The translations under genes and the position numbers were made by a program. From Sulfitobacter sp. HNIBRBA3233 (GTDB lineage: Bacteria; Pseudomonadota; Alphaproteobacteria; Rhodobacterales; Rhodobacteraceae), in the NCBI RefSeq assembly GCF_040149665.1, contig NZ_JBEFLP010000001.1:186001-250000 (forward strand): a stretch of DNA of 64,000 bases. The letters are read 5' to 3'. This document shows positions 35,304-45,022 of this stretch, piece after piece; positions within the stretch are counted from its first letter, which is position 1; each line of letters starts with the position of its first letter. The notes under the pieces were generated by a model that saw nothing but the letters and a program-made list of their open reading frames with translations, had not been told where the DNA came from and did not search any database.

Positions 35304-37853
35304 GTGCAGAATAACCCCAACACCACGCTGATTACCCCGACCGCACCGGTGGCCACGGCCACCCACGGGGGACGGGCGAAGTGTCTGCAACGTCTTGTCC
35401 GTCTGGACCTGCCCGTGCCGCGCACGGTGGCGCTGTCCTTCGATACCGTCCACCAGATCGCGTTGGGGCAGTTGCCGGACGTGGGCTCCGTTGTCGACCA
35501 GTTCGACAACGACGCGCTGCTGTGCGTCAGACCGTCCAGTCAGGACCCCGACTGGGGCGGCCCCGGCGCGGTTCTGAACATCGGCATGAACGACGCGCGG
35601 TTCGAGACGTTCTGCGCCACCATGGGCGAAGCCGCGGCTGCCGCCATCTACACCCGGTTCATCCAGTCCTACGCAACCAATGTCGCGCGTCTGGATCCCG
35701 ACATGTTCGACGATGTCAGCGACGAGGGCCGTGTCGGGCTGGAACAGACCCTGCGCGCCTACGAGGAAGAAACCGAAGAGCCGTTTCCACAGTCGCGCCG
35801 CGTGCAGCTTGCCGCCGTGTTGCGGTCCATGGCGCGCGCCTGGGAGGGCACCTCGGCGCGGCTGTTGCGTCAGGCCAAGGGCGCGCCGGCGGATGCGGGT
35901 CTGGGTCTGGTGGTGCAGCAGATGATTTTCGGGCTGGGCGCGGGCCAGTGCGGATCGGGGGTTCTGCAACTTGTCGACAGCGCCACCGGCGCGCCGCAGG
36001 TCACCGGCCGCTATCTGGGCCAGAGCCAGGGGCGCGACGCGCTCGACGCGCGCGAGGCGCTCTATCTGGTGCGCGACCCGCGCGGACCGTCCTTCGAGGA
36101 GGAACAGCCGGAGGCCTTCGAGACCTTGAAGACCCACGCCAAGCTGATGCGCGCGCGACTGCGCGAGGAAATGCAGGTGGAATTCGCCATCGATGACGGC
36201 GTTCTGCACATCCTCGACGGGGTCCGCGTCAGCCGGTCGTCGCGGGCGGCAGTGCGGATCGCCGTGACGCTGGCCGAAGACAAGATCATCAGCCGCGAAG
36301 AGGCGCTGATGCGCGTGCAGCCTCGGCTTCTGACCGAATTGCTGCACCGCCAGATCGACGCCTCGGTCAAACGCGACGTCATCGGCAAGGGCATCGCTGC
36401 CAGCCCCGGTGCGGCCACCGGCAAGCTGGTGTTCAATGCCGCCGAAGCGCAATCGAGCGCGGCGCGCGGCGAGCCGTGCATTCTGGTGCGGCGCGAGACT
36501 TCTTCGGAGGATGTGCGCGGCATGCACGCGGCCCATGCGGTGCTGACCGAACGCGGCGGCATCACCAGCCACGCGGCGGTGATCGGCCGTGGCATCGGGC
36601 TGCCCTGCGTTGTGGGGGCGTCGAACCTCGGGTTCGATCTGGTCGAAAAGACGCTGACCGCGAAGGACGGGCGCGTGTTCCGCGCGGGCGACGAGATCAC
36701 GGTCGACGGATCGACCGGGCAGGTTCTGGCGGGGGCGGCGCAGATGCAGGAAGCCGCGCTCGACACCTATTTCCGCACCCTGATGGAATGGGCCGAGGAC
36801 AGCGCGGACATCGGTGTGCGGGCCAACGCCGACACACCGGCGGATGCGCAAACGGCGCGCAATTTCGACGCCCACGGCATCGGCCTGTGCCGGACCGAGC
36901 ATATGTTCTTCGATCCCGGCCGCCTGACGGTGATGCGCGAGATGATCTTTGCCGATACGTCCGACGGGCGCCGCGCGGTTCTGGAACGTCTGCTGCCCAT
37001 GCAGCGCGAGGATTTCACCCAGCTTTTCCGCATCATGCAGGGCCAGCCGGTCTGTATCCGCCTGTTCGACCCGCCCTTGCACGAATTCCTGCCCATGGAC
37101 CGCAGCGGCCAGCGCGAACTGGCCGAGGCGCTGGGGCTGCCCCGCTCGACCGTGACCCGCCGCATCGAGGCGATGCGCGAATACAACCCCATGCTGGGCC
37201 TGCGCGGCGTGCGTCTGGGGATCACGGTGCCCGAAATCTACGAAATGCAGGCGCGCGCGATATTCGAGGCGATCATCGAGGCAGGCCGCGATGGGGATCC
37301 GGTGGTCCCCGAGATCATGATCCCGCTGGTCTCGGCCCGCCGCGAAGTCGAGCTGGTCAAGACCGCCGTTGACGCCGTCGCCGCGGCGGTGCGGCAGGAA
37401 AGCAAGCTCGATTTCGACTATCGCCTTGGCGTGATGGTCGAAACCCCGCGCGCGGCCCTGCGCGCGAGCGAATTCGCGCATCTGTGCTCTTTCCTCAGTT
37501 TCGGCACCAACGACCTGACCCAGATGACCTATGGTCTGTCGCGCGACGACGCAGGCCGTTTCATGTCCGATTACGTGCAACTGGGCGTCTTCGACGAGGA
37601 TCCGTTTCATACCCTCGACTACGACGGGGTCGGCGAATTGCTGACACTCGGGGCCATGCGGGGCAGGGCCACCAAGCCCGACATCACCCTGTCGGTCTGC
37701 GGAGAGCACGGCGGCAACCCCGAATCGATAGCATTTTGCAGGGCGGCGGGCTTTGATTACGTATCCTGCTCGCCGTTTCGCGTACCGGTTGCACGGCTCG
37801 CCGCAGCGCAACTGGCCATTTCGGACAAGATCGAGGGGGCAGCGGCGGAATAG
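35304..37853 (+). CDS. ppdK: Pyruvate, phosphate dikinase with divergent nucleotide-binding domain
   Basis: 849-residue PEP-utilising enzyme. The central swivel domain has the phospho-accepting His423 in ERGGITSHAAVIGRGIGLPC, and the C-terminal PEP/pyruvate barrel has GIGLCRTEHMFF, GTNDLTQMTYGLSRDDAGRF and catalytic Cys799 in SVCGEHGGNPES, all as in PPDK. The N-terminal ATP-grasp domain is unusual: GGKGANL is replaced by GGRAKCL (R24) and the SVRSGA...MPGMMDT stretch by CVRPSSQDPDWGGPGAVLN, with Arg76 kept. The start is GTG at 35304 with AAGGA upstream. It follows glyS by 94 bases, with a long hairpin between. Direction of reaction and activity are uncertain. Confidence 0.85.
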   Translation: MQNNPNTTLITPTAPVATATHGGRAKCLQRLVRLDLPVPRTVALSFDTVHQIALGQLPDVGSVVDQFDNDALLCVRPSSQDPDWGGPGAVLNIGMNDARFETFCATMGEAAAAAIYTRFIQSYATNVARLDPDMFDDVSDEGRVGLEQTLRAYEEETEEPFPQSRRVQLAAVLRSMARAWEGTSARLLRQAKGAPADAGLGLVVQQMIFGLGAGQCGSGVLQLVDSATGAPQVTGRYLGQSQGRDALDAREALYLVRDPRGPSFEEEQPEAFETLKTHAKLMRARLREEMQVEFAIDDGVLHILDGVRVSRSSRAAVRIAVTLAEDKIISREEALMRVQPRLLTELLHRQIDASVKRDVIGKGIAASPGAATGKLVFNAAEAQSSAARGEPCILVRRETSSEDVRGMHAAHAVLTERGGITSHAAVIGRGIGLPCVVGASNLGFDLVEKTLTAKDGRVFRAGDEITVDGSTGQVLAGAAQMQEAALDTYFRTLMEWAEDSADIGVRANADTPADAQTARNFDAHGIGLCRTEHMFFDPGRLTVMREMIFADTSDGRRAVLERLLPMQREDFTQLFRIMQGQPVCIRLFDPPLHEFLPMDRSGQRELAEALGLPRSTVTRRIEAMREYNPMLGLRGVRLGITVPEIYEMQARAIFEAIIEAGRDGDPVVPEIMIPLVSARREVELVKTAVDAVAAAVRQESKLDFDYRLGVMVETPRAALRASEFAHLCSFLSFGTNDLTQMTYGLSRDDAGRFMSDYVQLGVFDEDPFHTLDYDGVGELLTLGAMRGRATKPDITLSVCGEHGGNPESIAFCRAAGFDYVSCSPFRVPVARLAAAQLAISDKIEGAAAE

Positions 37854-37968
37854 CCGCAACATACGGTCCCGTTCGGCGAGTGATCGCCTATAGAGCGCCC
37901 CGAAACTTGCCCGTTGGAACCAATTTGGCTAGGCGAACCCCAGTTTGAATGATCATCTGGGGAAAGAC

Positions 37969-38619
37969 ATGCTGTCTGGATACAAATCCGTCGCTGCGAT
38001 TGCGCTGTCGGCGGTCCTTGTGACGAGCGGGCTGCCAACCGCTGTCACCGCCAATCCCGATGCGGAGAATCTGCTGCGCATCGAAAAAGTCAATCTGAAC
38101 GGGATCGCGCCCGAACGCCTCGGCGATCTGGTGTCCGGACAGGCGGGCCAGCAAGCCACGAATGTGGTTTTCAGCCGCGAGTGGCTGTCGCAACAGCCCA
38201 AGCCCACCGGCAATTCGGAATTCGAATGCCTCGCCGAGGCGCTCTATTTCGAGGCGCGCGGAGAGACTGTCAAAGGTCAGTTCGCCGTGGCGGAAGTGAT
38301 CCGCAACCGCGTTGAATCGCCCCGCTTTCCGGGAACCTACTGCGATGTGATCAATCAGGGGACGGGCCGCAAGTACCAGTGCCAGTTCACCTATACCTGC
38401 GACGGTGTGCCTGAAGTCATCGCCGAGCCGCGCGCCTATACCCGCGTGGCCAAGGTTGCGCGGGCCGTGATCGATGGTGTGATCCCCGATATTACCGATG
38501 GCGCGACCTTCTATCACACGACCGCCGTGCGGCCCAGCTGGGCGCGGAAGTTCACCCAGACGGCCCGTGTCGGCGTGCATCTGTTCTACCGCCGCAACGT
38601 ACAAACCGCGAGCAACTGA
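37969..38619 (+). CDS. Cell wall hydrolase, SleB family
   Basis: 216-residue exported protein. The signal peptide (SVAAIALSAVLVTSGLPTAVTA) ends near residue 28. The C-terminal two thirds are a SleB/Hydrolase_2 domain: ECLAEALYFEARGETVKGQFAVAEVIRNRV, with the catalytic Glu of the E-A-R-G-E region, then CDVINQG, CQFTYTCDG and GATFYHTTAVRPSWAR. Such enzymes cleave peptidoglycan as lytic transglycosylases. I choose ATG 37969 with GGGGAAAG upstream over the TTG at 37945. Confidence 0.88.
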   Translation: MLSGYKSVAAIALSAVLVTSGLPTAVTANPDAENLLRIEKVNLNGIAPERLGDLVSGQAGQQATNVVFSREWLSQQPKPTGNSEFECLAEALYFEARGETVKGQFAVAEVIRNRVESPRFPGTYCDVINQGTGRKYQCQFTYTCDGVPEVIAEPRAYTRVAKVARAVIDGVIPDITDGATFYHTTAVRPSWARKFTQTARVGVHLFYRRNVQTASN

Positions 38620-38646
38620 CGCTTTCGGACCCGGGCATGGCGCATT

Positions 38647-38686
38647 GCGGCCCTTGGTGGTACGCGGGGCGCGCTAGAAGGGCCGC
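38647..38686 (+). repeat. Stem-loop between the SleB gene and folB
   Basis: Perfect 9-bp inverted repeat GCGGCCCTT (38647-38655)/AAGGGCCGC (38678-38686) with a 22-base loop, followed at once by GTTGG-C-CCAAC (38687-38697). There is no T-run. It may be the 3' end of the SleB transcript or a folB leader structure. Confidence 0.45.
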
Positions 38687-38712
38687 GTTGGCCCAACCCC
38701 GCGAGGAATACC

Positions 38713-39636
38713 ATGTCGTCCGAAACCCGCCTTGCCTTTGCGCACCCCTCGGAGCGGGCCGCCGCGACCGCTCCTGATGGCCCGCTCGACCGGATCTCGG
38801 TGCGCGACCACATCGTCGAGGTCGAGATCGGTGCCTTTCAGGCGGAACGCGGTGTCACCCAGCGGGTGTGTTTCAACATCGTGGTCGAAGTCGCCCCCGT
38901 GACGGCGCCGCTGGACGACGATGTGGACCGCATCCTGTCCTATGACCGCGTGACCGAGGCGATTGCAGCCGAACTTGCCGTGGAGCGGCTTGCGCTTCTT
39001 GAAACGCTGGCCGCCCGCGTGGCCGAGCGGATATTGCTGGAGCCGCAGGCGATGCGCGTTTTCGTGCGTATCGAGAAGCTGGACCGCGGCCCCGGTGCGC
39101 TGGGGGTCGAGATCGTGCGCGCCCGCGCCGATGCCCCACCCGCCGAAGCCGCCGCGGACACCACGCTGCGCCCCGAGCTTGTCTATCTCAGCAATGCCGC
39201 GATTGCCTCGCCGCATCTCAAGGGGTGGCTCGACCAGTTGCACGCGACGGGCAGCCCGCTGATCCTGTGCGTGGGCGCGGCCGATGTGCCCGCCCCGCAG
39301 GTGCCGCACCGGATGGCGCAGCGGCGGATCGACCTTCTGGCGATCGAGCAGAACGCCTGGGTGCTGGCCTCGCGGGATCCGCGTTGCGTGGTGGTGGCGA
39401 CACGTACCGAACTCGACTGGGCGATGAAAAACGGGCAGACCTGCGTCTGGGCGCCTTCGAAGATCGTTCTCGACAGTGTTGAGGCACCTTCTGCGCAGCC
39501 GCGCGATGCGGTGGCGCTGGCCGCGTGGTTTGCGGCCGGGTTCGAGGCCCGCGAAATGCTGGTCATCGGCGCGGAGCTTCCCGCGGAAAGCTCGGTTCCG
39601 CTGCGCGCGATGGATACCGCGCAAGAGACGCTTTGA
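38713..39636 (+). CDS. folB: Dihydroneopterin aldolase with extra C-terminal domain
   Basis: Converts 7,8-dihydroneopterin to 6-hydroxymethyl-dihydropterin in folate synthesis. The FolB domain lies at about residues 25-140 (DRISVRDHIVEVEIGAFQAERGV, LSYDRVTEAIAAELA, LLETLAARVAERIL, VRIEKLDRGPGALGVEIVR). Ordinary FolB is about 120 residues; here 307, with about 160 extra residues (DTTLRPELVYLSNAAIA ... LPAESSVPLRAMD) that I do not recognise. Its stop is one base from the folP ATG, so folB and folP are coupled. FolK is not in the window, and the extra domain does not show the FolK ATP-binding motifs. Confidence 0.87.
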   Translation: MSSETRLAFAHPSERAAATAPDGPLDRISVRDHIVEVEIGAFQAERGVTQRVCFNIVVEVAPVTAPLDDDVDRILSYDRVTEAIAAELAVERLALLETLAARVAERILLEPQAMRVFVRIEKLDRGPGALGVEIVRARADAPPAEAAADTTLRPELVYLSNAAIASPHLKGWLDQLHATGSPLILCVGAADVPAPQVPHRMAQRRIDLLAIEQNAWVLASRDPRCVVVATRTELDWAMKNGQTCVWAPSKIVLDSVEAPSAQPRDAVALAAWFAAGFEAREMLVIGAELPAESSVPLRAMDTAQETL

Positions 39637-39637
39637 C

Positions 39638-40654
39638 ATGAACCGGCGTTATTTCAGACCGCTGACCGCCGTCGGCCCGACCCGTTCGCTGGACGCGCTG
39701 CCGCTGGCAGGCGGGTGGGCGTGGTTTCGCGATGTCGAAGAGATCGGTCGCGACGGCACCTCTGCGGTCATCCCCGCGCACGGCCTTCCCGAGGCCGCGC
39801 GCGAGGCGTTGGTGTCCGCGCGCTCGGGCGTGGCCGCCGGAGCGCGCCCGCGCATCATGGGCATCGTGAATTGCACGCCGGACAGCTTCTCGGACGGGGG
39901 GCAGCACGCGGTGGCGGCGGATGCGATTGCGGGCGGGCTGGCGATGGCCGCGGCGGGGGCCGATATTCTGGACATCGGCGGCGAATCGACCCGCCCCGGC
40001 GCGGTCACGGTTCCGGTGGCGGATGAAATCGCCCGCACGGCACCGGTGATCGAGGGACTGCGCGCGGCGGGCTTTGGCGGCACGATCTCTGTCGACACGC
40101 GCAAGGCTGCGGTGGCGCGCGCCGCCCTTGCGGCTGGCGCGGACATGATCAACGACGTGTCCGGCTTTACCTACGATCCCGACCTTGCGGCGGTGGCACA
40201 GGCCGCCCAGGTGCCCGTCTGCGTGATGCATGCGCAGGGCGATCCCGCCACCATGCAGAACGATCCGCATTACGACAACGTGCTTCTGGACGTTTATGAC
40301 TACCTCGCCGACCGCATTGCGGCGCTGGAGGCAGCGGGGATCGCGCGGGCGCAAATCATTGCCGATCCCGGCATCGGCTTTGGCAAGACGCAGGCACACA
40401 ACCTTGCGCTTCTGGGGCGCATCGGCCTGTTTCACGGGCTTGGCGTGCCGGTTTTGCTGGGCGCGTCGCGCAAGCGGTTCATCGGCACGATCGGCGGCGC
40501 GGCGGACCCCCCCGCACGGGCACCGGGATCCATCGCGGTGGCTCTTGCGGCGGTCGCGCAAGGGGTGCAGATCGTAAGGGTTCATGACGTGGCTGAAACG
40601 GCGCAGGCCATTGCTCTCTGGCGCGCCAGCGTGGCAGGATACACAGATGACTAA
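39638..40654 (+). CDS. folP: Dihydropteroate synthase
   Basis: Joins para-aminobenzoate to hydroxymethyl-dihydropterin pyrophosphate; target of sulfonamides. TIM-barrel signatures are [74 protein letters not shown] and the phosphate-binding [11 protein letters not shown] near the end. At 338 residues it is longer than typical (about 280), owing to about 65 N-terminal residues rich in Ala/Pro. It lies 1 base after folB and overlaps the glmM start by 8 bases, a folB-folP-glmM unit. Confidence 0.96.
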   Translation: MNRRYFRPLTAVGPTRSLDALPLAGGWAWFRDVEEIGRDGTSAVIPAHGLPEAAREALVSARSGVAAGARPRIMGIVNCTPDSFSDGGQHAVAADAIAGGLAMAAAGADILDIGGESTRPGAVTVPVADEIARTAPVIEGLRAAGFGGTISVDTRKAAVARAALAAGADMINDVSGFTYDPDLAAVAQAAQVPVCVMHAQGDPATMQNDPHYDNVLLDVYDYLADRIAALEAAGIARAQIIADPGIGFGKTQAHNLALLGRIGLFHGLGVPVLLGASRKRFIGTIGGAADPPARAPGSIAVALAAVAQGVQIVRVHDVAETAQAIALWRASVAGYTDD

Positions 40655-41996
40655 ACTTTTCGGTACGGACGGCGTGCGCGGCACGGCCAATACCTCTCCC
40701 ATGACGGCGGAAATGGCGCTGCGCATCGGCGCTGCCGTGGGCCGCTATTTCCGGCGCGAGGGCGAATCTTCGGTCCACAGGGTGGTGATCGGCAAGGACA
40801 CGCGCCTGTCGGGATACATGTTCGAGAACGCGCTGACGGCGGGCCTGACCTCTACGGGGATGAACGTGCTGTTGCTGGGGCCTGTGCCGACACCGGCGGT
40901 GGGGCTGCTGACGCGGTCGATGCGGGCCGATCTGGGGGTGATGATCTCGGCCAGCCACAATCCCGCGCAGGACAACGGGATCAAGTTCTTCGGCCCCGAC
41001 GGCTTCAAGCTGTCGGATCGGGTCGAGGCGGAGATCGAGGCGCTGGTGGCGTCCGGCGTCGAGCCGACATCGGCCGCCGAGATCGGGCGGGCCAAGCGGA
41101 TCGACGACAGCCGCTTTCGGTATATCGAGCGGGTGAAGTCGAGTTTTCCGCGCCAGATGCGGCTGGACGGTCTGAAAGTGGTGATTGATTGCGCCAACGG
41201 GGCGGCGCACCACGTCGCACCGATGGCGCTGTGGGAACTGGGTGCCACCGTGATCCCAGTGGGCGTCAGCCCGAACGGCCATAACATCAACGACAACTGC
41301 GGATCGACACATCCGCAATCGGCAGCCGAGACTGTCGTGGCGCACGGGGCGGATGTTGGCATCTGTCTCGACGGGGATGCGGACCGGGTGATCCTGCTGG
41401 ACGAAAACGGCAACATCGGCGACGGCGACCAGTTCATGGCGCTGATGGCCGCGCGCTGGAAGGCCGAGGGGCGTCTGCGCGGCGATGCGCTTGTGGCGAC
41501 AGTGATGAGCAATCTGGGGCTGGAGCATTTCCTGCAAGCCCGTGGTGTGCGGCTGGAGCGCACCGGTGTCGGCGACCGCTACGTGGTCGAGCGGATGCGC
41601 GAGGGCGGCTATAACCTCGGCGGTGAGCAGTCGGGCCATATCGTGATGACCGATTACGCCACCACCGGCGACGGTCTGATGGCGGGACTGCAGTTTCTGG
41701 CCGAGATGATCCGGTCGGACAAACCCGCGTCGGCGCTGCTGCACCAGTTCGAGCCTGTGCCGCAACTGCTGGAAAACGTGCGGTTCTCGGCGGGTCAGAC
41801 GCCGCTGGAAGATGCGGACGTCAAAGCCGCGATCGCACAGGCCGAGGCCGATCTGGCCGATAAGGGCCGTCTGCTGATCCGCAAATCCGGCACCGAACCG
41901 CTGGTACGGGTCATGGCCGAGCACGAGGACGCGGCCCTGATGTCGCGGTCAGTGCAAAGCGTTGTGGCCGCAGTCGAACAGGCGGTCACGGATTGA
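40647..41996 (+). CDS. glmM: Phosphoglucosamine mutase
   Basis: Interconverts glucosamine 6-phosphate and 1-phosphate on the way to UDP-GlcNAc. The 449-residue protein starts [20 protein letters not shown], has the phosphoserine S103 in [21 protein letters not shown], the metal-binding loop [14 protein letters not shown], the sugar-binding [19 protein letters not shown] and the phosphate-binding [14 protein letters not shown]. It begins inside the last codons of folP (8-base overlap) and ends before a convergent EamA gene with a 10-bp stem-loop between. Confidence 0.97.
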   Translation: MTKLFGTDGVRGTANTSPMTAEMALRIGAAVGRYFRREGESSVHRVVIGKDTRLSGYMFENALTAGLTSTGMNVLLLGPVPTPAVGLLTRSMRADLGVMISASHNPAQDNGIKFFGPDGFKLSDRVEAEIEALVASGVEPTSAAEIGRAKRIDDSRFRYIERVKSSFPRQMRLDGLKVVIDCANGAAHHVAPMALWELGATVIPVGVSPNGHNINDNCGSTHPQSAAETVVAHGADVGICLDGDADRVILLDENGNIGDGDQFMALMAARWKAEGRLRGDALVATVMSNLGLEHFLQARGVRLERTGVGDRYVVERMREGGYNLGGEQSGHIVMTDYATTGDGLMAGLQFLAEMIRSDKPASALLHQFEPVPQLLENVRFSAGQTPLEDADVKAAIAQAEADLADKGRLLIRKSGTEPLVRVMAEHEDAALMSRSVQSVVAAVEQAVTD

Positions 41997-42003
41997 TCCC
42001 GAG

Positions 42004-42026
42004 GTGCAGGGCCGAAGGCCCTGCAC
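42004..42026. terminator. Stem-loop between glmM and the EamA gene
   Basis: Perfect 10-bp stem GTGCAGGGCC (42004-42013)/GGCCCTGCAC (42017-42026) with loop GAA between two convergent genes. No T-run follows on either strand, so it is a likely but atypical terminator. Confidence 0.6.
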
Positions 42027-42077
42027 GACATGCTTCAGGCAGCACCCTGTCGCCCGCGCGTTTCCGAGGAAGAACGC

Positions 42078-42995
42078 TCAGCGTGTGAAGAGACCGAGCA
42101 GCGCGCGGATCTGGCTGATCGCCACCCCTGCGAGGATCAGCGCCATGGCCAGCAGCAGGGCAGAGGGCAGGGGCTCTCCGAGGATCAGCGCGCCGAGCAG
42201 GACCGACCACAGCGGCACCTGATAGTTGACCAGCGACATGAACACCGGCCCCGCGCCGCGCACCACCAGCACCCGCAGGAAATTTGCCCCCGCCGTCGGT
42301 ACAAGGCCGAGAAAGACAAGCACGACAAGGATTTCCGTCGAGGGCAGCGGGGGCGGTCCTTCGACGATCAGCGCCAGCGGGATCGAATAGCAGGCGCCGA
42401 CCAGCAACAGCACCGACGCAAGGCCGATAGGATGCGCGGCGGGCAGTCTGCGCAGCAGGATCGAGCCTACCGCATAGCATGAGGCTGCCCCGACACAGGC
42501 GATGCGGCCCAGCCCCTCGAAGGCCGCGCCGGTGCTGTCGAAGGCCTGTACACCGATCAGGATGACAACGCCGGCGAACCCCACGAGGAACCCCACCAGC
42601 TTGCGCAGGGTCATGCGCTCGCCCGGCAGCGTGAAATGGGCAAGCGGCAGCACGATCAGGGCAATCGCCGCCATGGACACGCCCGCGAAGCCCGATGTGA
42701 CATATTGCTGCCCCCACGCCAGCAGCGCGAAGGGCAAGGCGGAGCTGAGCAGGCCGATGATGGCAAGCGTCACCAGCGAGCCGCGGTCGGGCCGTTCGGT
42801 GAAGAGCGGGTAGCCCATCGCGGTCCAGACAACCGCCATCAGGGCCGCGCCAAAACCCACGCGCGCGGCGGCGATCCAGAAGGGGGGCATTTCGGTCAGG
42901 GCGATTTCCGTGACCAGAAACGTCCCGCCCCATGTCAGGCCGAGAACGGCGACCATCAGCCAGCTTGCCGGGGTTATCGAGGGGGTATCGGTCAT
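42078..42995 (-). CDS. EamA/DMT-family transporter
   Basis: 305-residue ten-helix membrane protein. The two EamA repeats are visible, first GLTWGGTFLVTEIALTEMPPFWIAAARVGFG with ALPFALLAWGQQYVTSGFAGV, then YAVGSILLRRL and GPVFMSLVNYQVPLWSVLLGALILGEPLP. It exports or imports a small metabolite; the substrate is unknown. I start at the ATG with complement 42993-42995 (MTDTPSITPAS); an upstream start would add about 58 residues of non-hydrophobic sequence. It converges on glmM and is divergent from a small membrane-protein gene. Confidence 0.9.
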   Translation of the reverse strand: MTDTPSITPASWLMVAVLGLTWGGTFLVTEIALTEMPPFWIAAARVGFGAALMAVVWTAMGYPLFTERPDRGSLVTLAIIGLLSSALPFALLAWGQQYVTSGFAGVSMAAIALIVLPLAHFTLPGERMTLRKLVGFLVGFAGVVILIGVQAFDSTGAAFEGLGRIACVGAASCYAVGSILLRRLPAAHPIGLASVLLLVGACYSIPLALIVEGPPPLPSTEILVVLVFLGLVPTAGANFLRVLVVRGAGPVFMSLVNYQVPLWSVLLGALILGEPLPSALLLAMALILAGVAISQIRALLGLFTR

Positions 42996-43051
42996 CGCGC
43001 CAATTAGCCTCAGGGCCGCGTGACCCACAAGGGGGTGCGACAATCTCGGAG

Positions 43052-43077
43052 GGAACATCGCGGGCGGCACGGGCGTT
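43052..43077 (+). promoter_or_regulatory. GGAAC-N17-CGTT promoter-like element
   Basis: GGAAC (43052-43056), 17 bases, CGTT (43074-43077), which equals the consensus of the alphaproteobacterial general-stress sigma EcfG. It lies 49 bases before the start of the small membrane protein. Many Rhodobacterales lack EcfG, so another ECF sigma factor or chance are possible. Confidence 0.4.
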
Positions 43078-43125
43078 TCGACTGCAAGACTTTGAGAATT
43101 TTCAGAATCAGACAGGAGATGACCA

Positions 43126-43296
43126 ATGGACTGGACAACTTTGACTGTAGCACTCGCCTTCGTCACCATGATCGGGGCGGTCGTTTTCGCCTATATCAGC
43201 AAGCAGAAGGTCGAGAACCGTATGAACGACTCTTCGGCCCGCAAGTCGACGCTGGCCGAGGACAAGGACAGCCACGCAAAACCCGCCGACGTCTGA
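43126..43296 (+). CDS. Small single-pass membrane protein (56 residues)
   Basis: Short gene. ATG at 43126 with GGAG in CAGGAGATGACC upstream and TGA at 43294-43296. The N-terminal part (TTLTVALAFVTMIGAVVFAYI) is a transmembrane helix; the rest is a charged cytoplasmic or periplasmic tail (SKQKVENRMND ... KSTLAEDKDSHAKPADV). The good ribosome site, the promoter-like GGAAC-N17-CGTT and the membrane-plus-tail layout argue for a real gene. Its function is unknown. Confidence 0.7.
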   Translation: MDWTTLTVALAFVTMIGAVVFAYISKQKVENRMNDSSARKSTLAEDKDSHAKPADV

Positions 43297-43362
43297 GTGC
43301 ACCGCGGATGGACCGAATGAAAAAGAGCCGCAGATACCTGCGGGCCTTTGGCGTAGGGGTAA

Positions 43363-43389
43363 CGGGCCGCGCGATTGTCGCGCGGCCCG
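43363..43389. terminator. Strong stem-loop at the end of ilvC
   Basis: Perfect 12-bp stem CGGGCCGCGCGA (43363-43374)/TCGCGCGGCCCG (43378-43389) with loop TTG, 19 bases past the ilvC stop. On the ilvC strand it is followed by TTACCCC, a poor U-run. A second weaker hairpin, CCGCAG (43328-43333)/CTGCGG (43338-43343), can serve the opposite small gene. Confidence 0.7.
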
Positions 43390-43407
43390 CACAGGGCAAT
43401 AGCGCCC

Positions 43408-44566
<1,159 letters not shown>

Positions 44567-45022
44567 ATGCTCGATGATGATGACAGGCGCATTCTGCGCA
44601 TCTGGCAGGCCGATCCGTCGCTGACCCAGACGGAGCTGGCCGACCGTGCCGGGCTGACCATCGGGCGCGTGGCGCGGCGCATCGCGCGCATGCAGGAGGA
44701 GGGCATTCTGCAAGGCGTCGGTGCCACGCTGGACTGGGCTGCGCTGGGCTATTCGGTCGAGGTGTCGTTGCGTATCACGCTCGACAAGACGCAGGCCAAC
44801 GCCTTTGACGCCTTTCTCGCCGCCGCGCGGGACGTGCCCGAGGTGATCGAGATCCAGACCTTTCTGGGCCGCGTCGATGTGCGCCTGTCGATCATCGCGC
44901 GCGACATGGGGCACTACCAGCAGATCTATCGCAGCGCGATTCTGACGCTGCCGCATATCGCGGATATCGAGGCGCTGATGCATGTGGCGCGGATCAAGGA
45001 TGCGGAGGGCCTGCCGCTGTGA
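44567..45022 (+). CDS. Lrp/AsnC-family regulator (first of a pair)
   Basis: 151-residue feast/famine regulator. The N-terminal winged helix-turn-helix is LDDDDRRILRIWQADPSLTQTELADRAGLTIGRVARRIARMQEEGIL; the C-terminal RAM ligand-binding domain follows (about 70-145, VEVSLRITLDKTQ ... IETLPHIADIEALM-like). It probably binds an amino acid and controls the facing ilvC or itself. The stop overlaps the GTG start of a second, similar gene by 4 bases (GTGA). Confidence 0.92.
   Translation: MLDDDDRRILRIWQADPSLTQTELADRAGLTIGRVARRIARMQEEGILQGVGATLDWAALGYSVEVSLRITLDKTQANAFDAFLAAARDVPEVIEIQTFLGRVDVRLSIIARDMGHYQQIYRSAILTLPHIADIEALMHVARIKDAEGLPL

Noticed and set aside
32912-35509. Open frame of 865 codons on the - strand opposite glyS
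   Set aside because: Antisense shadow of glyS; composition is His/Arg/Gln-rich without domain motifs, while glyS is unmistakable.
35271-37862. Open frame of 863 codons on the - strand opposite PPDK
   Set aside because: Antisense shadow of PPDK, explained by high third-position GC.
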